Of a DNA stretch of 64,000 nucleotides, positions 26,050 to 34,417 are shown in pieces. The translations under genes were made by a program, and so were the position numbers. Origin of the DNA: Alloyangia pacifica (GTDB taxonomy: Bacteria; Pseudomonadota; Alphaproteobacteria; Rhodobacterales; Rhodobacteraceae); assembly GCF_003111685.1 (NCBI RefSeq), contig NZ_CP022190.1:1286394-1350393 (forward strand), given 5' to 3'. Below the pieces are notes generated by a model that was not told the origin of the DNA, made no database searches, and was given only the letters and a program-made list of their open reading frames with translations. Every line of letters begins with the position of its first letter. The stretch's first letter is position 1.

Positions 26050-26730
26050 TTAGTGCAGCGCCATCACCCTGATGACCTGGGAGGTTTCGCTGATCTTCTC
26101 CCGGCGCAGGAGCTGGAGGTGCCCCGATCCGATGTGACGGACCACGGCGCGCAAGCCGGTACCCTCCATCCCGATCCGGTCGCGCAGGACCCCGATCGTC
26201 TCGACGCCGCGCATCATACCGATCACCTCGGCAGCTGCCTGATCTGCGTCAGGCTCCGCGATGCGTACCGAGTGAAGGTGCGTGGCGTTGTGAAGAGCGA
26301 CAGGGCAGACATCCCGTTCGGTGAAGAGGCGAAAGTCATCGAACACGCCCTGGGAGAGCGACTGGTGCTTGACCCTGGCCAGCTCGTCCTCGTACCCGGC
26401 GCTGACACGATGGATCGGACGCACCGCGTAGCCGATACGACGGCCGTCACGGAGCCGGCAGACCAGGTCGACATAGTGGGTGTAGTACTCGCCATCGGCG
26501 TCATACCAGTCAAAGGCCTGCTGCTCGACGAGATCGACCGTGGTCGGCGCATAGCGGAGGATGAGCGCCACCTTCTTCTCAAGGTTGCTTTCCAGGCCGA
26601 CGCCGCGCCCGTGGCCTTCGCCAAAAGTGATATGTCCCGTGAAATGGGACTTCGATGCGACTTGAGTGCTGCGGTTACCAGCGCTCACCTCGGGCAAGCG
26701 AATACCGCCCGGCAGAAAGGGATAAGACAT
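26050..26730 (-). CDS. tnsA: TnsA-like 5'-end endonuclease (226 aa)
   Basis: The likely start is ATG 26730 after GGGAG; the longer open frame to 26868 is less convincing. The core GLESNLEKKV (E47), the DLVEQQAFDWYD stretch and THYVDLVCRLRDGRR (D88) match the restriction-endonuclease fold of TnsA, which cuts the 5' transposon ends so that the element moves by cut-and-paste. The usual catalytic Lys of the E(V/I)KP block is Arg here (YAVRP, R104), and the preceding Glu is also absent. The protein may still act through Arg or may be impaired. Gene order tnsA-tniA-tniB-tniQ supports the call. Confidence 0.75.
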   Translation of the reverse strand: MSYPFLPGGIRLPEVSAGNRSTQVASKSHFTGHITFGEGHGRGVGLESNLEKKVALILRYAPTTVDLVEQQAFDWYDADGEYYTHYVDLVCRLRDGRRIGYAVRPIHRVSAGYEDELARVKHQSLSQGVFDDFRLFTERDVCPVALHNATHLHSVRIAEPDADQAAAEVIGMMRGVETIGVLRDRIGMEGTGLRAVVRHIGSGHLQLLRREKISETSQVIRVMALH

Positions 26731-27352
26731 GATTTCTCCCGCCCCGAGAAATTGACATTCTCGGGCTATGACGATCTTAGAAATGCGCGGAGAGCCGTCC
26801 TTGTCCTGGCGACAGCAACATGCTAATCGGCAGGTGCAACACAGGGATCGGGCTTTCGCACGGTTCATTCGGGCGCCAAGCGCCTATATCTGGTTTTGGG
26901 TGTTTGAGCCTCTTTGGACAGTTTCTTCCGATGAGCGCCTGTAACCTGACTGGAACTGAGAGATCAGAACCGTGTCAGGAGATCAGCCGCATATTCGGGA
27001 ATTGCCCATAGAAGACGAACGTTCCCCATGTCCAGCCCGCCGGGAGTGCGGGGTTTTGGGGACCGAATTTTCGCAAATTCCGGCCTCAAGATCGGAAAGG
27101 CACATGCCTCCGATTTTCAGATCATCCAGCAGATTTTGCGAAAAGATGACCGAAAGTTCTTCAGCACCGCCCGAAACACGGGCGCTGTGAGCCTCAGAAA
27201 TTTTTTGAATGGTCATTTTCATCGGGATAACTCTGTGGATAGTTGAGAATGCACGCCAATTCGGCGGCGCACATCATGCAATCACTCCGATTTCGCGAAT
27301 CGAATTCGACAAATCATTCGGCTCTCCGCGCCAGGAAGGCGCCGGGATTCGG
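26731..27352. other. Presumed right end of Tn7-like element
   Basis: These ~620 bp carry no supported gene. They contain the inverted partner of the left-end motif at 27061-27090 and further GCGAAA-type words near 27137 and 27291. The promoter of the minus-strand tnsA operon should also be here. The terminus and target duplication could not be set by eye. Confidence 0.5.
27061..27090 (-). repeat. Putative right-end transposase-binding motif
   Basis: Read on the minus strand it is CTTGAGGCCGGAATTTGCGA followed by AAATTCGG. It matches 6262-6291 in opposite orientation (CTTGAGGC, GAATTT, GCGAAAA), with a seven-base shorter spacing in total. Confidence 0.5.
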
Positions 27353-27979
27353 TCAGGACGCGCCGCTGCGGGCGAGCTGCGACAGCCGCCGGAAGAGCTT
27401 GTCGGACAGGATCGTCCGCCGCTCCCACTCCGGTGTTTTCAGCTCCCTGGCAGCATCCCCAAACCAGAGCTTCAAACTGCCCTGGTCGGATCGGTGCGAG
27501 AAAACGGCATGCGGCCCGTTTGAACTGACCTCGACAGAGACCGGGGCAGAGTTGAACCCTTCGTCGGCATCCTCGAACCACTCCTCGAGCCAGTGGCCGC
27601 AGAATGCGCCAAAGGTACGGTGCAGCTGCAGGCCAGCGACAGGCAGCCGGTTCAGGACATCGAGCAGCTTGCTCTCTCCTCCCGCATCGCAGTTGGCTTC
27701 CCATTGGATATGGCCGTCAAGAAACAGGTTCCCGCGCACAAGCCGAAGCTGCGAGAGTTCCCGCACGGCCTCAGGCGCATCCTTGGTCTCCAGCCCCAGG
27801 GCCAGAGGGAGCGTTAGATGAAAGACGTCGGCACCCTGCATATCAGTTGCGGCCCGCCCCCGCCCTCCGGGCGTGAGGAGACCTGCACGCCCCATTTCGC
27901 GCGCCATCGCGTCGACCTTGTTGGGGTTCAGGTCGAACCGCTGGGCAAGCGCCCGCACCATTTCCCCTTTCGTCGCCAT
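27353..27979 (-). CDS. Hypothetical protein, 208 aa, with N-terminal helical domain
   Basis: The N-terminus (GEMVRALAQRFDLNPNKVDAMAREM) looks like a small helix-turn-helix or helical bundle, followed by GLLTPGGRGR and a larger mixed domain ending RRLSQLARSG. No family is recognised, but composition and codon use are those of a real gene. It is preceded by an AT-rich promoter with TTTA-CGTAAA-like words near 28045-28070 and by the small membrane-protein gene at 28094-28315, so the two probably form a unit. A regulatory role is possible. Confidence 0.65.
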   Translation of the reverse strand: MATKGEMVRALAQRFDLNPNKVDAMAREMGRAGLLTPGGRGRAATDMQGADVFHLTLPLALGLETKDAPEAVRELSQLRLVRGNLFLDGHIQWEANCDAGGESKLLDVLNRLPVAGLQLHRTFGAFCGHWLEEWFEDADEGFNSAPVSVEVSSNGPHAVFSHRSDQGSLKLWFGDAARELKTPEWERRTILSDKLFRRLSQLARSGAS

Positions 27980-28034
27980 GAAAGCTGTCCTTGCGATGTG
28001 TCGTTGGGAGCCTTATGCCACCCGGCACTTCATC

Positions 28035-28342
28035 CGTCAATTTATAAGAAAAAGTTTTTACGATAAATATTCGCATAAAGGCAAGGCCGACGGTTACTGT
28101 TCTCGCAGCCGGAGCGGCGCACCGCAGCATTCACACACCGGGCGCTTCGCCTTTAGCTCCTCCAAGCGGTGTAGCGGCGCGCTTTCCACAAAGCGCCGGA
28201 CCCGCTCAGGATCGACGCCGGCACTCCGCGCAGAGTCCCGGTAGACCAGCCAGCAGTGGGCTGACCCCACGACGCTGATCACCATGCCAGCTATGCAGAT
28301 CAACGGACCAATCATGAGCTTCTTTTTCTGAAGGTCATCTTG
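28035..28342. repeat. ~300-bp direct repeat, left copy
   Basis: This segment and 35941-36248 are about 85-90% alike by eye, in the same orientation. Each spans an AT-rich TTTTTACG motif, a complete 73-aa gene on the minus strand and the leader of that gene. Together they bracket the whole IclR-TRAP-CoA lyase cluster. The match seems to continue a little further (GCCCTCAAGAG at ~28348 and ~36268). Confidence 0.8.
28094..28315 (-). CDS. Small single-TM protein with CxCCG tail (left repeat copy)
   Basis: This 73-aa protein has an N-terminal membrane segment (IGPLICIAGMVISVVGSAHC), then DPERVRRFVESAP, LHRLEELKAK and a C-terminal CECCGAPL. The CxCCG suggests metal binding or disulfide chemistry. 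It is nearly identical to 36001-36222 and related to 7583-7849. Function is unknown. The tail would face the cytoplasm if the N-terminus is an uncleaved anchor; this is inference. Confidence 0.75.
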   Translation of the reverse strand: MIGPLICIAGMVISVVGSAHCWLVYRDSARSAGVDPERVRRFVESAPLHRLEELKAKRPVCECCGAPLRLREQ

Positions 28343-28627
28343 GATGAGCCCTCAAGAGATCTTCCCTGGTGCCTCCCTACCGTTCCGCAAAAGGATCACC
28401 CCATCAAGTGGCGAAGCAAACATTGGGCAGCGCCTACGTCACCACCGCGATATCGCGGAAGTCCGGGCCGCCATCACGGGAGCTCTCGCAGCAGCCCGCC
28501 AGCTTTAATGCTCTTCTCTTGACAACAAAACGTCGCCCCAATACTTCCTGTATATGGAGAATACTTCGCATTTGTGAAGTTGAGTCGCGGTTCTTTGAAG
28601 ATGATCCGCGATGGAGGGAGGAAATCG
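28343..28627 (+). promoter_or_regulatory. IclR gene control region
   Basis: No gene is present. A TTGACA -35-like box lies at 28519-28524, with a weak TACTTC -10 at 28542 after 17 bp. ACTTCGCATTTGTGAAGT at 28563-28580 is an 18-bp near-palindrome that suits an IclR operator. GGAGGGAGG precedes the start at 28628. Confidence 0.5.
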
Positions 28628-29383
28628 ATGACCGTACGTCAGGCGGATAACGTCCTGCGGTTTTTTGAGTATTTTGCCGCATCGCAGAGGCCGGCCACGC
28701 TCACGCAACTGTCAGAAACGCTGGAGCTACCGCTGTCGAGCACCAGCAACCTAGTCTCGACCCTGCGCGAGCGCGGGTTCCTGTTCGAGGTCCGAAAACG
28801 CGGCGGGTTCTACCCGACCCGCCGCATGCATGATCTGACCCTATCGATCCTCGACGGCGACCCGGTGCTCGGGCTCGTGCGCGAGCACATGGAAGCGCTG
28901 CGCGAGGAGACCGGAGAGACCATCCTGCTCGCCGCCCGCGAGGGCGATCACGCGATCTATCTCGAGGCGCTCGAGTCCCGCAAAGGCGTGCGCTACTCGG
29001 CGAAAGCGGGCGAGACCCGGCCGATCTACGCGATCTCCTCGGGCAAGGCGATCCTCTCGGCGTTCGACGACGCGGCGCTGCGGCGCGAACTGGCGGGGCT
29101 CGACTATTCCGAGGCGGCGGAGACCTCGATCACCGATCCCGACGCGCTCTTCGACAACATCGTCGCCGGGCGCGAGCGCGGCTGGTTCCTGAACGCCACC
29201 GAATTCACCCCCGAGGTTTCGGGCGCGGGGGTGCTGCTCGACATTGCCGACCAGAAATATGGGCTGTCCGTGGCGGGGCCGAACTACCGCATGCAGGGCC
29301 GCTACGACGAGCTCGGCGCGGCGCTCGCACGGGTCGTCGCGGCCATCAAGAGCCAGATCCACGAAAGCGGAGACGGCCGATGA
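28628..29383 (+). CDS. IclR-family transcriptional regulator of the dicarboxylate cluster
   Basis: From ATG 28628 the protein (251 aa) has an N-terminal winged helix (ADNVLRFFEYFAAS, LTQLSETLELPLSSTSNLVSTL) and a C-terminal effector domain with GETILLAAREGDHAIYLEAL and ISSGKAILSAF typical of IclR. It probably senses the substrate or a CoA-free intermediate and controls the downstream transporter and catabolic genes. Its stop overlaps the start of dctQ by 4 nt, so it is part of the operon itself. GGAGG is well placed before this start, better than for the longer frame from 28574. Confidence 0.92.
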   Translation: MTVRQADNVLRFFEYFAASQRPATLTQLSETLELPLSSTSNLVSTLRERGFLFEVRKRGGFYPTRRMHDLTLSILDGDPVLGLVREHMEALREETGETILLAAREGDHAIYLEALESRKGVRYSAKAGETRPIYAISSGKAILSAFDDAALRRELAGLDYSEAAETSITDPDALFDNIVAGRERGWFLNATEFTPEVSGAGVLLDIADQKYGLSVAGPNYRMQGRYDELGAALARVVAAIKSQIHESGDGR

Positions 29384-29889
29384 TCCGGAAATACATGGCG
29401 ATCATCGACCACACCTTCACCGCGGTTGCGGTCTTTGCGCTGGCCTTCATGACGCTGCTGATCGTCGCCGACGTGGCGCTGCGCTACGGCGCCGGGACGC
29501 CGATCTTCTTTGCCCATGACCTCGTCGTGCTCTACCTCACGCCCGCGGTCTTCTTCTTCGGCTTCGGCCCGACCTACTGGCGCGCCGAGCACCTCTCGGT
29601 CGACCTGCTTACGCTCAACCTGCCGCACCGCCTGCGCGAGCTCACCGACGTGGTGTCGAGCGCCATCGGGCTCTGGGTCTTCGGCCTGCTGACCTGGGTC
29701 GCCTGGGAGCGCGCCGCCAAGAGCTTTGCCAACAACGAGGTGATCGCGAGCATCGTGCCGTGGCCGGCATGGGCGAGCTACGCGCTCGTGCCCATCGGCT
29801 CCGCCGCGATGGTGCTGGTCTGTGCCGCGCGCATCGTGATTTCCCTCAACAAGGCCTTTGGCCGTGCGACCGGGGAGGCCGCGCAATGA
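29380..29889 (+). CDS. dctQ: TRAP transporter small permease (DctQ)
   Basis: This 169-aa protein has four predicted membrane helices and the DctQ-type features FGPTYWRAEHLSVDLLTL and VAWERAAKSF. It pairs with DctM to form the membrane part of a tripartite ATP-independent transporter driven by Na+ or H+. Start and stop overlap iclR and dctM by 4 nt each, showing tight coupling. Confidence 0.92.
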   Translation: MIRKYMAIIDHTFTAVAVFALAFMTLLIVADVALRYGAGTPIFFAHDLVVLYLTPAVFFFGFGPTYWRAEHLSVDLLTLNLPHRLRELTDVVSSAIGLWVFGLLTWVAWERAAKSFANNEVIASIVPWPAWASYALVPIGSAAMVLVCAARIVISLNKAFGRATGEAAQ

Positions 29890-31172
29890 CCTCGCTGCTT
29901 GTCGTGATCGGACTGCTTGTCCTGCTGCTGATCGGCGTTCCCGTGGGCTTCGCGCTGGCCTTCACCGGCCTTGTCGGGCTGATGACCATCGTAGGCTTCG
30001 AGAGCGCGCTCTCGGTGCTCTCGACCACGCCGCTGTCGACCACCAACGGCTTCGAACTGATTGCCGTGCCGCTCTTCATCCTGATGGCCGAGTTCGTCAT
30101 CGTCAGCGGCATTGCCGACCGGATGTTCAAGGCGATCACCATCTGGGTGGGCCGCCTTCCGGGCGGGCTCGCCGTCGCCACCGCGCTTGCGGGCGCAGGC
30201 TTCGGGGCCATCTCGGGCTCGTCCACCGCGGCCGCGGCTGCGCTGTCCTCGACCTCCATTCCCGCAATGCGCAGAGCGGGTTACGAGGTGAAGTTCGCGT
30301 CTGGTGTCGTGGCCGTCTCGGGCACGCTCGCCATGCTCATCCCGCCGTCGATCGCGCTGGTGCTCTACGGCATCATCGTCGAGGTCAACATCGCGTCCCT
30401 GCTGATCGGAGGGGTCATCCCCGGAATCATCGTGACGCTGGCGATCATCGTGACGATCTACGTGCTGATGGCCCGCGACCCGTCCATCGCGCCGGCGGCA
30501 CGGCCCTGGCCGATGCGCGACAAGATCCGCGCCCTGCGGGACATCGGGCCGATGCTGCTGCTGCTGCTCTGTGTCACGGGCTCGATCTACCTCGGTATCG
30601 CGACGCCCACCGAGGCGGCCGGCCTCGGCGCCTTCGGAGCCTTCGTCATCGCCGCGGCGTTCCGAACGCTCACCTGGAAGACGACCTGGGGGGCGCTGGC
30701 GCGGGCGGTCCGCGCGACCTGCATGATCTTCATGATCATCATCGGCGCGCACATCTTCGGCTACGTGCTGACGCTGGGCCAGATCACCCCGGGCTTCGTC
30801 AACTGGATCACCGGGCTTGACGTGTCGCCCTACGTGGTGATGGCGGGGATCATCGTCTTCTACCTGATCATGGGCTGTTTCATGGACCAGATGGCGATCC
30901 TCATCCTCACCGTCCCGGTGATGGTGCCCGCGATCACCAGCCTCGGCTTCGACCCGGTGTGGTTCGGCGTGCTGGTCGTGGTCGCGGCCGAGGTCGGCAT
31001 GATCACCCCGCCGCTGGGCATGAACATCTTCGTGGTCTCTCGCTACGCCGAGCGGCCGCTCTCCGAGATCTTCCGCGGTGTCGCACCGCATGTCGTCTCG
31101 CACATCATCGTTCTCGCGTTGCTCGTCGCGTTCCCGCAGCTGGTGCTGTGGCTGCCCGGCACGACGCAATAA
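29886..31172 (+). CDS. dctM: TRAP transporter large permease (DctM)
   Basis: This 428-aa protein has about 12 membrane helices and typical DctM blocks: IGVPVGFALAFTG, FGAISGSSTAAAAA, LIPPSIALVLYGI, GIATPTEAAGLGAFGAF and PPLGMNIFV. It is the ion-coupled channel of the TRAP system. The start is the ATG overlapping the dctQ stop; a longer open frame upstream is a shadow of dctQ. The substrate is decided by DctP and is probably a dicarboxylate given the downstream enzymes. Confidence 0.95.
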   Translation: MTSLLVVIGLLVLLLIGVPVGFALAFTGLVGLMTIVGFESALSVLSTTPLSTTNGFELIAVPLFILMAEFVIVSGIADRMFKAITIWVGRLPGGLAVATALAGAGFGAISGSSTAAAAALSSTSIPAMRRAGYEVKFASGVVAVSGTLAMLIPPSIALVLYGIIVEVNIASLLIGGVIPGIIVTLAIIVTIYVLMARDPSIAPAARPWPMRDKIRALRDIGPMLLLLLCVTGSIYLGIATPTEAAGLGAFGAFVIAAAFRTLTWKTTWGALARAVRATCMIFMIIIGAHIFGYVLTLGQITPGFVNWITGLDVSPYVVMAGIIVFYLIMGCFMDQMAILILTVPVMVPAITSLGFDPVWFGVLVVVAAEVGMITPPLGMNIFVVSRYAERPLSEIFRGVAPHVVSHIIVLALLVAFPQLVLWLPGTTQ

Positions 31173-31204
31173 TCCGGACGCAATAATCCAAGGGAGGAGC
31201 CACC

Positions 31205-31600
31205 ATGTCGACCGCAAAGACCGACATCGACCCCAAGATGTATTTCATGACCGAGTCCAGGGCCGCGGCCTACCAGCCGCGCGGCCACAGCGGGACGGTG
31301 AACCGCCGGCTGGTGTCGCCAGAGACCGGCGCCACCCAGATGGAAGTGCTGATCGGCCGCATCGAGCCCGGCGAGGGCGCCAGCGCCCACTTCCACCCTG
31401 GCATCGACCAGTTCTGCTGGATGCTCGAGGGCCATGCCCGGGTCGAGGTCGGCGGCCTCACCCAGGAGATCGGGCCGGAGGAGAGCGTCTTCTTCCCCGC
31501 CGACATGCCCCACACCTTCACCGCCATCGGCGACACGCCGGTCCGCGTCCTGATCTGCTACGGCCCGCCCTACGGCGAAGGCGCCCGCGTCGAGTGCTGA
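31205..31600 (+). CDS. Cupin-domain protein
   Basis: This 131-aa single-domain cupin has motif 1 EGASAHFHPGIDQFCWMLEG (His-x-His and Glu/Gln ligands) and motif 2 FFPADMPHTFTAIG. Small cupins bind metal and act as isomerases, dioxygenases or sensors. It lies between dctM and dctP with GGGAGG upstream, an unusual place for a soluble gene inside a TRAP operon. A role in handling the substrate or its tautomers is inference. Confidence 0.85.
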   Translation: MSTAKTDIDPKMYFMTESRAAAYQPRGHSGTVNRRLVSPETGATQMEVLIGRIEPGEGASAHFHPGIDQFCWMLEGHARVEVGGLTQEIGPEESVFFPADMPHTFTAIGDTPVRVLICYGPPYGEGARVEC

Positions 31601-31648
31601 GCACCCGCACCCCCTGACACGTCTTTGGTCCATCGGAGGAGAACGACC

Positions 31649-32683
31649 ATGAAACCCACCATCAGTATCCTGGCGGTCTGCGCCGCAGTCGCTGCGGCCC
31701 CCGTCGCCGCACAGGAAGTGACGATCAAGATCGCTGACAGCCTGCCGGCCGATCACATCATCACCAAGAACACCACCGACGTGTTCACCGCGCGCCTCAA
31801 GGAAGAGCTCGGCGACCGCATCGCCATCGAGCACTACCCGGCCCAGCAGCTCGCCAAGGCCAAGGACATCCTGTCGATCACCCAGGCCGGTATCGCCGAC
31901 ATCGGCTACATCGTGCCGTCCTACGTCTCCGAGAAGATGCCGCTCGGCGGCGTGGTCGAGCTGCCGGGCGAGATCTCGTCGTCCTGCGAGGGCTCGCTGG
32001 CCTTCGAGAAGCTGATCCAGCCGGGCGGCAAGCTCGACCAGCTCGAGTTCCAGCCCAACGGCGTGCGGGTGCTCTACAACGTGGCGCTCTCGCCCTACCA
32101 GGCGATCTTCTCGAAGCGCGCGGACGTGACCTCGCTCGAGGACTTCAAGGGCATGAAGATGCGCTCGAACCCCGGCGCCATGGAGCTGTCGTTGCAATCC
32201 GCGGGCGCGACCCCGGTGCGCATGACCCCGCCCGAGATCTTCGACGCGATGACCAAGGGCACCGTGGACGGCGCGCTGCTGCCCTTCACCTCGACCTTCT
32301 CCTACGGGCTCGACCAGATCGTGGGCTCGGCGACCGCCAACGCCAACTTCGGCTCGGTGGGGATCACCTACGCGATCTCGCAGCGCAAGTGGGACAGCCT
32401 GCCCGCCGACATCCAGGAAGCCATGACCCGCATCGGCCACGAAGTGACCGCGAGCGCCTGCAAGGCCTTCGACGCGGCCGAGGTCGAGCTGACCGCCAAG
32501 CTGGCCGATGAGGGCGCCACCGTCATCATGCTGAATGACGAAGAGACCGCGACGCTCACCGCGGATTTCGCCAGCGTCGCCGATGACTGGGCCGCCGCCC
32601 TCGACAAGCGCGGCAAGAAGGGGACCGAGATCCTCTCCGACTTCCGCGCCGAGGTCCAAGCGCTCCGCGAGAGCGGCATCTGA
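31649..32683 (+). CDS. dctP: TRAP transporter substrate-binding protein (DctP)
   Basis: The protein (344 aa, ATG 31649 after GGAGGAG) has a signal peptide (ISILAVCAAVAAAPVAAQ) and the periplasmic DctP fold: YPAQQLAKAKDILSITQAGIADIGY, GMKMRSNPG and TVDGALLPF, where the Arg of MRSNPG normally binds a carboxylate. It delivers the ligand to DctQM. Gene order Q-M-cupin-P is unusual because dctP usually comes first. Confidence 0.93.
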   Translation: MKPTISILAVCAAVAAAPVAAQEVTIKIADSLPADHIITKNTTDVFTARLKEELGDRIAIEHYPAQQLAKAKDILSITQAGIADIGYIVPSYVSEKMPLGGVVELPGEISSSCEGSLAFEKLIQPGGKLDQLEFQPNGVRVLYNVALSPYQAIFSKRADVTSLEDFKGMKMRSNPGAMELSLQSAGATPVRMTPPEIFDAMTKGTVDGALLPFTSTFSYGLDQIVGSATANANFGSVGITYAISQRKWDSLPADIQEAMTRIGHEVTASACKAFDAAEVELTAKLADEGATVIMLNDEETATLTADFASVADDWAAALDKRGKKGTEILSDFRAEVQALRESGI

Positions 32684-32693
32684 ACCGAGACCA

Positions 32694-32719
32694 GGGGCGG
32701 CCGCCTGTCCGGCCGCCCC
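32694..32719 (+). terminator. GC-rich hairpin after dctP
   Basis: GGGGCGGCC and GGCCGCCCC pair perfectly around an 8-nt loop, 10 nt after the dctP stop. There is no T-tract, so it may act as an mRNA-stabilising hairpin that raises binding-protein levels, with read-through into the CoA-transferase gene. Confidence 0.55.
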
Positions 32720-32739
32720 GCAACGAAAAGGAGAGGCGC

Positions 32740-33951
32740 GTGCTTGATCTTTTGAAGGGTGTCCGGGTCGTCGAGCTGACGACGATCGTGCTCGGCCCCA
32801 TGGCCGGCCAGATGCTGGGCGATTTCGGTGCGGAGGTCGTCAAGGTCGAGGCGCCGAACGGGGATCTGGCGCGCTACGTCGATCCGCGCTCGAAGGCGGG
32901 CGCAAGCTCGATGTTCGCCAACAACAACCGGAACAAGAAGAGCATCGCGCTGGATCTGAAGACCGAGGAAGGCCGCGCCATCCTGCTGAAGCTGGTCGAT
33001 GGCGCCGACGTCTTCCTGCACAACATGCGCCTGCAGGCGGTCGAGCGTCTTGGCTTCGGCCCGGCGGCGCTTCGGGCCCGCAACCCCAAGCTGGTCTACT
33101 GCTCGGCCATCGGCTTCGGAAGCGATGGCCCCTACGCGGCGCGCCCCGCCTATGACGACGTGATCCAGGCCGCCTCAGGCATCGCCAAGCTGCCGACCTA
33201 CACCGGCAACGATCCGTCCTACGTGCCCGGCGTGATCGCCGACAAGATCGCGGCGCTCTACGCCGCCAACGCCATCTCGGCCGCCCTCGTCGGGCGCGAG
33301 CGGACCGGCACGGGCTGCGAGATCGAGGTGCCGATGTTCGAGGTCATGACCTCGTTCGTGATGACCGAGCACATGGCCGCCGCCAGCTTCGACGAGGCCG
33401 CGCCCGCGGGCTACCAGCGGCTGCTGAACCGTCATCGCCGGCCCTTCCCGACCAGCGACGGCTGGATCGCCGTGCTGCCCTATACCGAGCGCCACTGGCG
33501 CAAGACCTTCGAGGAGCTCGGCCGCGCCGACGTGGTGACGCAGCCGTGGTTCGACGACGCCACCGACCGCTCGCGCCATGTGGGGGAGATGTATGAGGTG
33601 CTCGGGCAGGAGATGCCGAAGCGCTCGACCGGGGACTGGATCGCCACCTTCGAGCGGCTCGACGTGCCGCATTCGCGGGTCAGCGGGCTCGACGACCTGC
33701 TGAACGACCCGCACCTGCAGGCGGTGGGCTTCTTCGAGCCGACCGACGATCTCGAGAGCCGGGTGCGCTCGGTACCGCAGCCGGTGCGCTTTCGCGCCTC
33801 GCCCTCCGAGCCCGACCGCCGCGCTCCCGAGCTGGGCGAGGATGGTCCGGCGCTGCTTGCCGAGCTTGGCTACGGCGCCGAAGCGATCCGCGAGCTAGAG
33901 GACCGTGGTGTCCTCGGGCGCGGAACGCACTACCAGACGGAGGACGTCTGA
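32740..33951 (+). CDS. CaiB/BaiF family III CoA-transferase
   Basis: The 403-aa protein starts at GTG 32740 with AGGAG nearby. It has the class III CoA-transferase pattern: [46 protein letters not shown], and the catalytic Asp region [13 protein letters not shown]. It would move CoA from a donor such as succinyl-CoA to the imported acid. In Pseudomonas itaconate catabolism a CaiB-type enzyme does this step before a MaoC hydratase and a CitE-like lyase, the same trio as here. Confidence 0.92.
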   Translation: MLDLLKGVRVVELTTIVLGPMAGQMLGDFGAEVVKVEAPNGDLARYVDPRSKAGASSMFANNNRNKKSIALDLKTEEGRAILLKLVDGADVFLHNMRLQAVERLGFGPAALRARNPKLVYCSAIGFGSDGPYAARPAYDDVIQAASGIAKLPTYTGNDPSYVPGVIADKIAALYAANAISAALVGRERTGTGCEIEVPMFEVMTSFVMTEHMAAASFDEAAPAGYQRLLNRHRRPFPTSDGWIAVLPYTERHWRKTFEELGRADVVTQPWFDDATDRSRHVGEMYEVLGQEMPKRSTGDWIATFERLDVPHSRVSGLDDLLNDPHLQAVGFFEPTDDLESRVRSVPQPVRFRASPSEPDRRAPELGEDGPALLAELGYGAEAIRELEDRGVLGRGTHYQTEDV

Positions 33952-33952
33952 C

Positions 33953-34417
33953 ATGGCCGGACGCTGGCTCGAAGAATTCCGCGAGGGCGAGGTCATCCGA
34001 CACGCGATCACCCGCACGGTGACCGAGTCCGACAACGTCAGCTTCTCGGTGCAGACCATGAACCCGCAGCCGCTGCATATCGACCGGCATTTCTCAGCCG
34101 CGACCGAGTGGGGACAGCCGCTGGTGAACTCGTTGCTGACGCTGGGCATCATGATCGGCATTTCGGTCCACGAGACCACGCTCGGCACTACGCTCGGCAA
34201 TCTTGGTATGAGCGACGTCGCCTTCCCCGCGCCTGTGTTTCACGGCGACACGCTGCGGGTCGAAACTGAGGTGGTCTCGGCGCGCCCCTCGCGGTCCCGG
34301 CCCGGACAGGGCATCGTCGCCTTTGAACACCGGGCATACAATCAGGATGGCACGCTTGTGGCGCGGTGCCGCCGCGCGGCACTAGTGATGTCGGATAGCT
34401 ACCGGGAAGCTATTTGA
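33953..34417 (+). CDS. MaoC-family hydratase, first copy
   Basis: The 154-aa hot-dog protein (ATG 33953, 1 nt after the CoA-transferase stop) has [23 protein letters not shown] and [17 protein letters not shown], the MaoC active-site and substrate segments (Asp and His of NPQPLHID). It should hydrate an enoyl-CoA, for example itaconyl- or mesaconyl-CoA to citramalyl-CoA. The longer open frame from 33905 is not needed. It is coupled to the next gene by a TGATG overlap. Confidence 0.9.
   Translation: MAGRWLEEFREGEVIRHAITRTVTESDNVSFSVQTMNPQPLHIDRHFSAATEWGQPLVNSLLTLGIMIGISVHETTLGTTLGNLGMSDVAFPAPVFHGDTLRVETEVVSARPSRSRPGQGIVAFEHRAYNQDGTLVARCRRAALVMSDSYREAI

Larger units (their letters stand above)
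6200..27240. mobile_element. Tn7-like transposon with tnsA-tniA-tniB-tniQ and a second tniQ (boundaries approximate)
   Basis: The minus-strand genes at 20981-26730 encode a full heteromeric transposition set: TnsA-like endonuclease, TniA/TnsB DDE transposase, TniB/TnsC ATPase and TniQ. A second TniQ lies at 7846-9681 near the opposite end. Related motifs near 6262-6291 and 27061-27090 are inverted to each other, as expected for transposase-binding sites at the two ends. The element would be ~21 kb with ~11 kb of cargo. No Cas genes or CRISPR repeats were seen, so this is not a CRISPR-associated transposon as far as visible. The end coordinates are estimates. Confidence 0.7.

Noticed and set aside
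20981..26730. CRISPR-associated transposon
   Set aside because: No Cas12k, Cascade genes or repeat-spacer array were found anywhere in the window.
26983..27222. 79-aa minus-strand frame upstream of tnsA
   Set aside because: It overlaps the presumed transposon-end motifs, has no good ribosome-binding site and ends in low-complexity residues.
6230..27311. TGTCGA words at 6230 and (inverted) 27311 as transposon termini
   Set aside because: They are only six bases long, a candidate binding site lies outside the left one, and the adjoining five bases do not match as a target duplication.
29778..32659. Long minus-strand frames opposite the TRAP genes
   Set aside because: They have extreme His/Asp/Arg composition and lack any recognisable domain; TRAP genes occupy the other strand.
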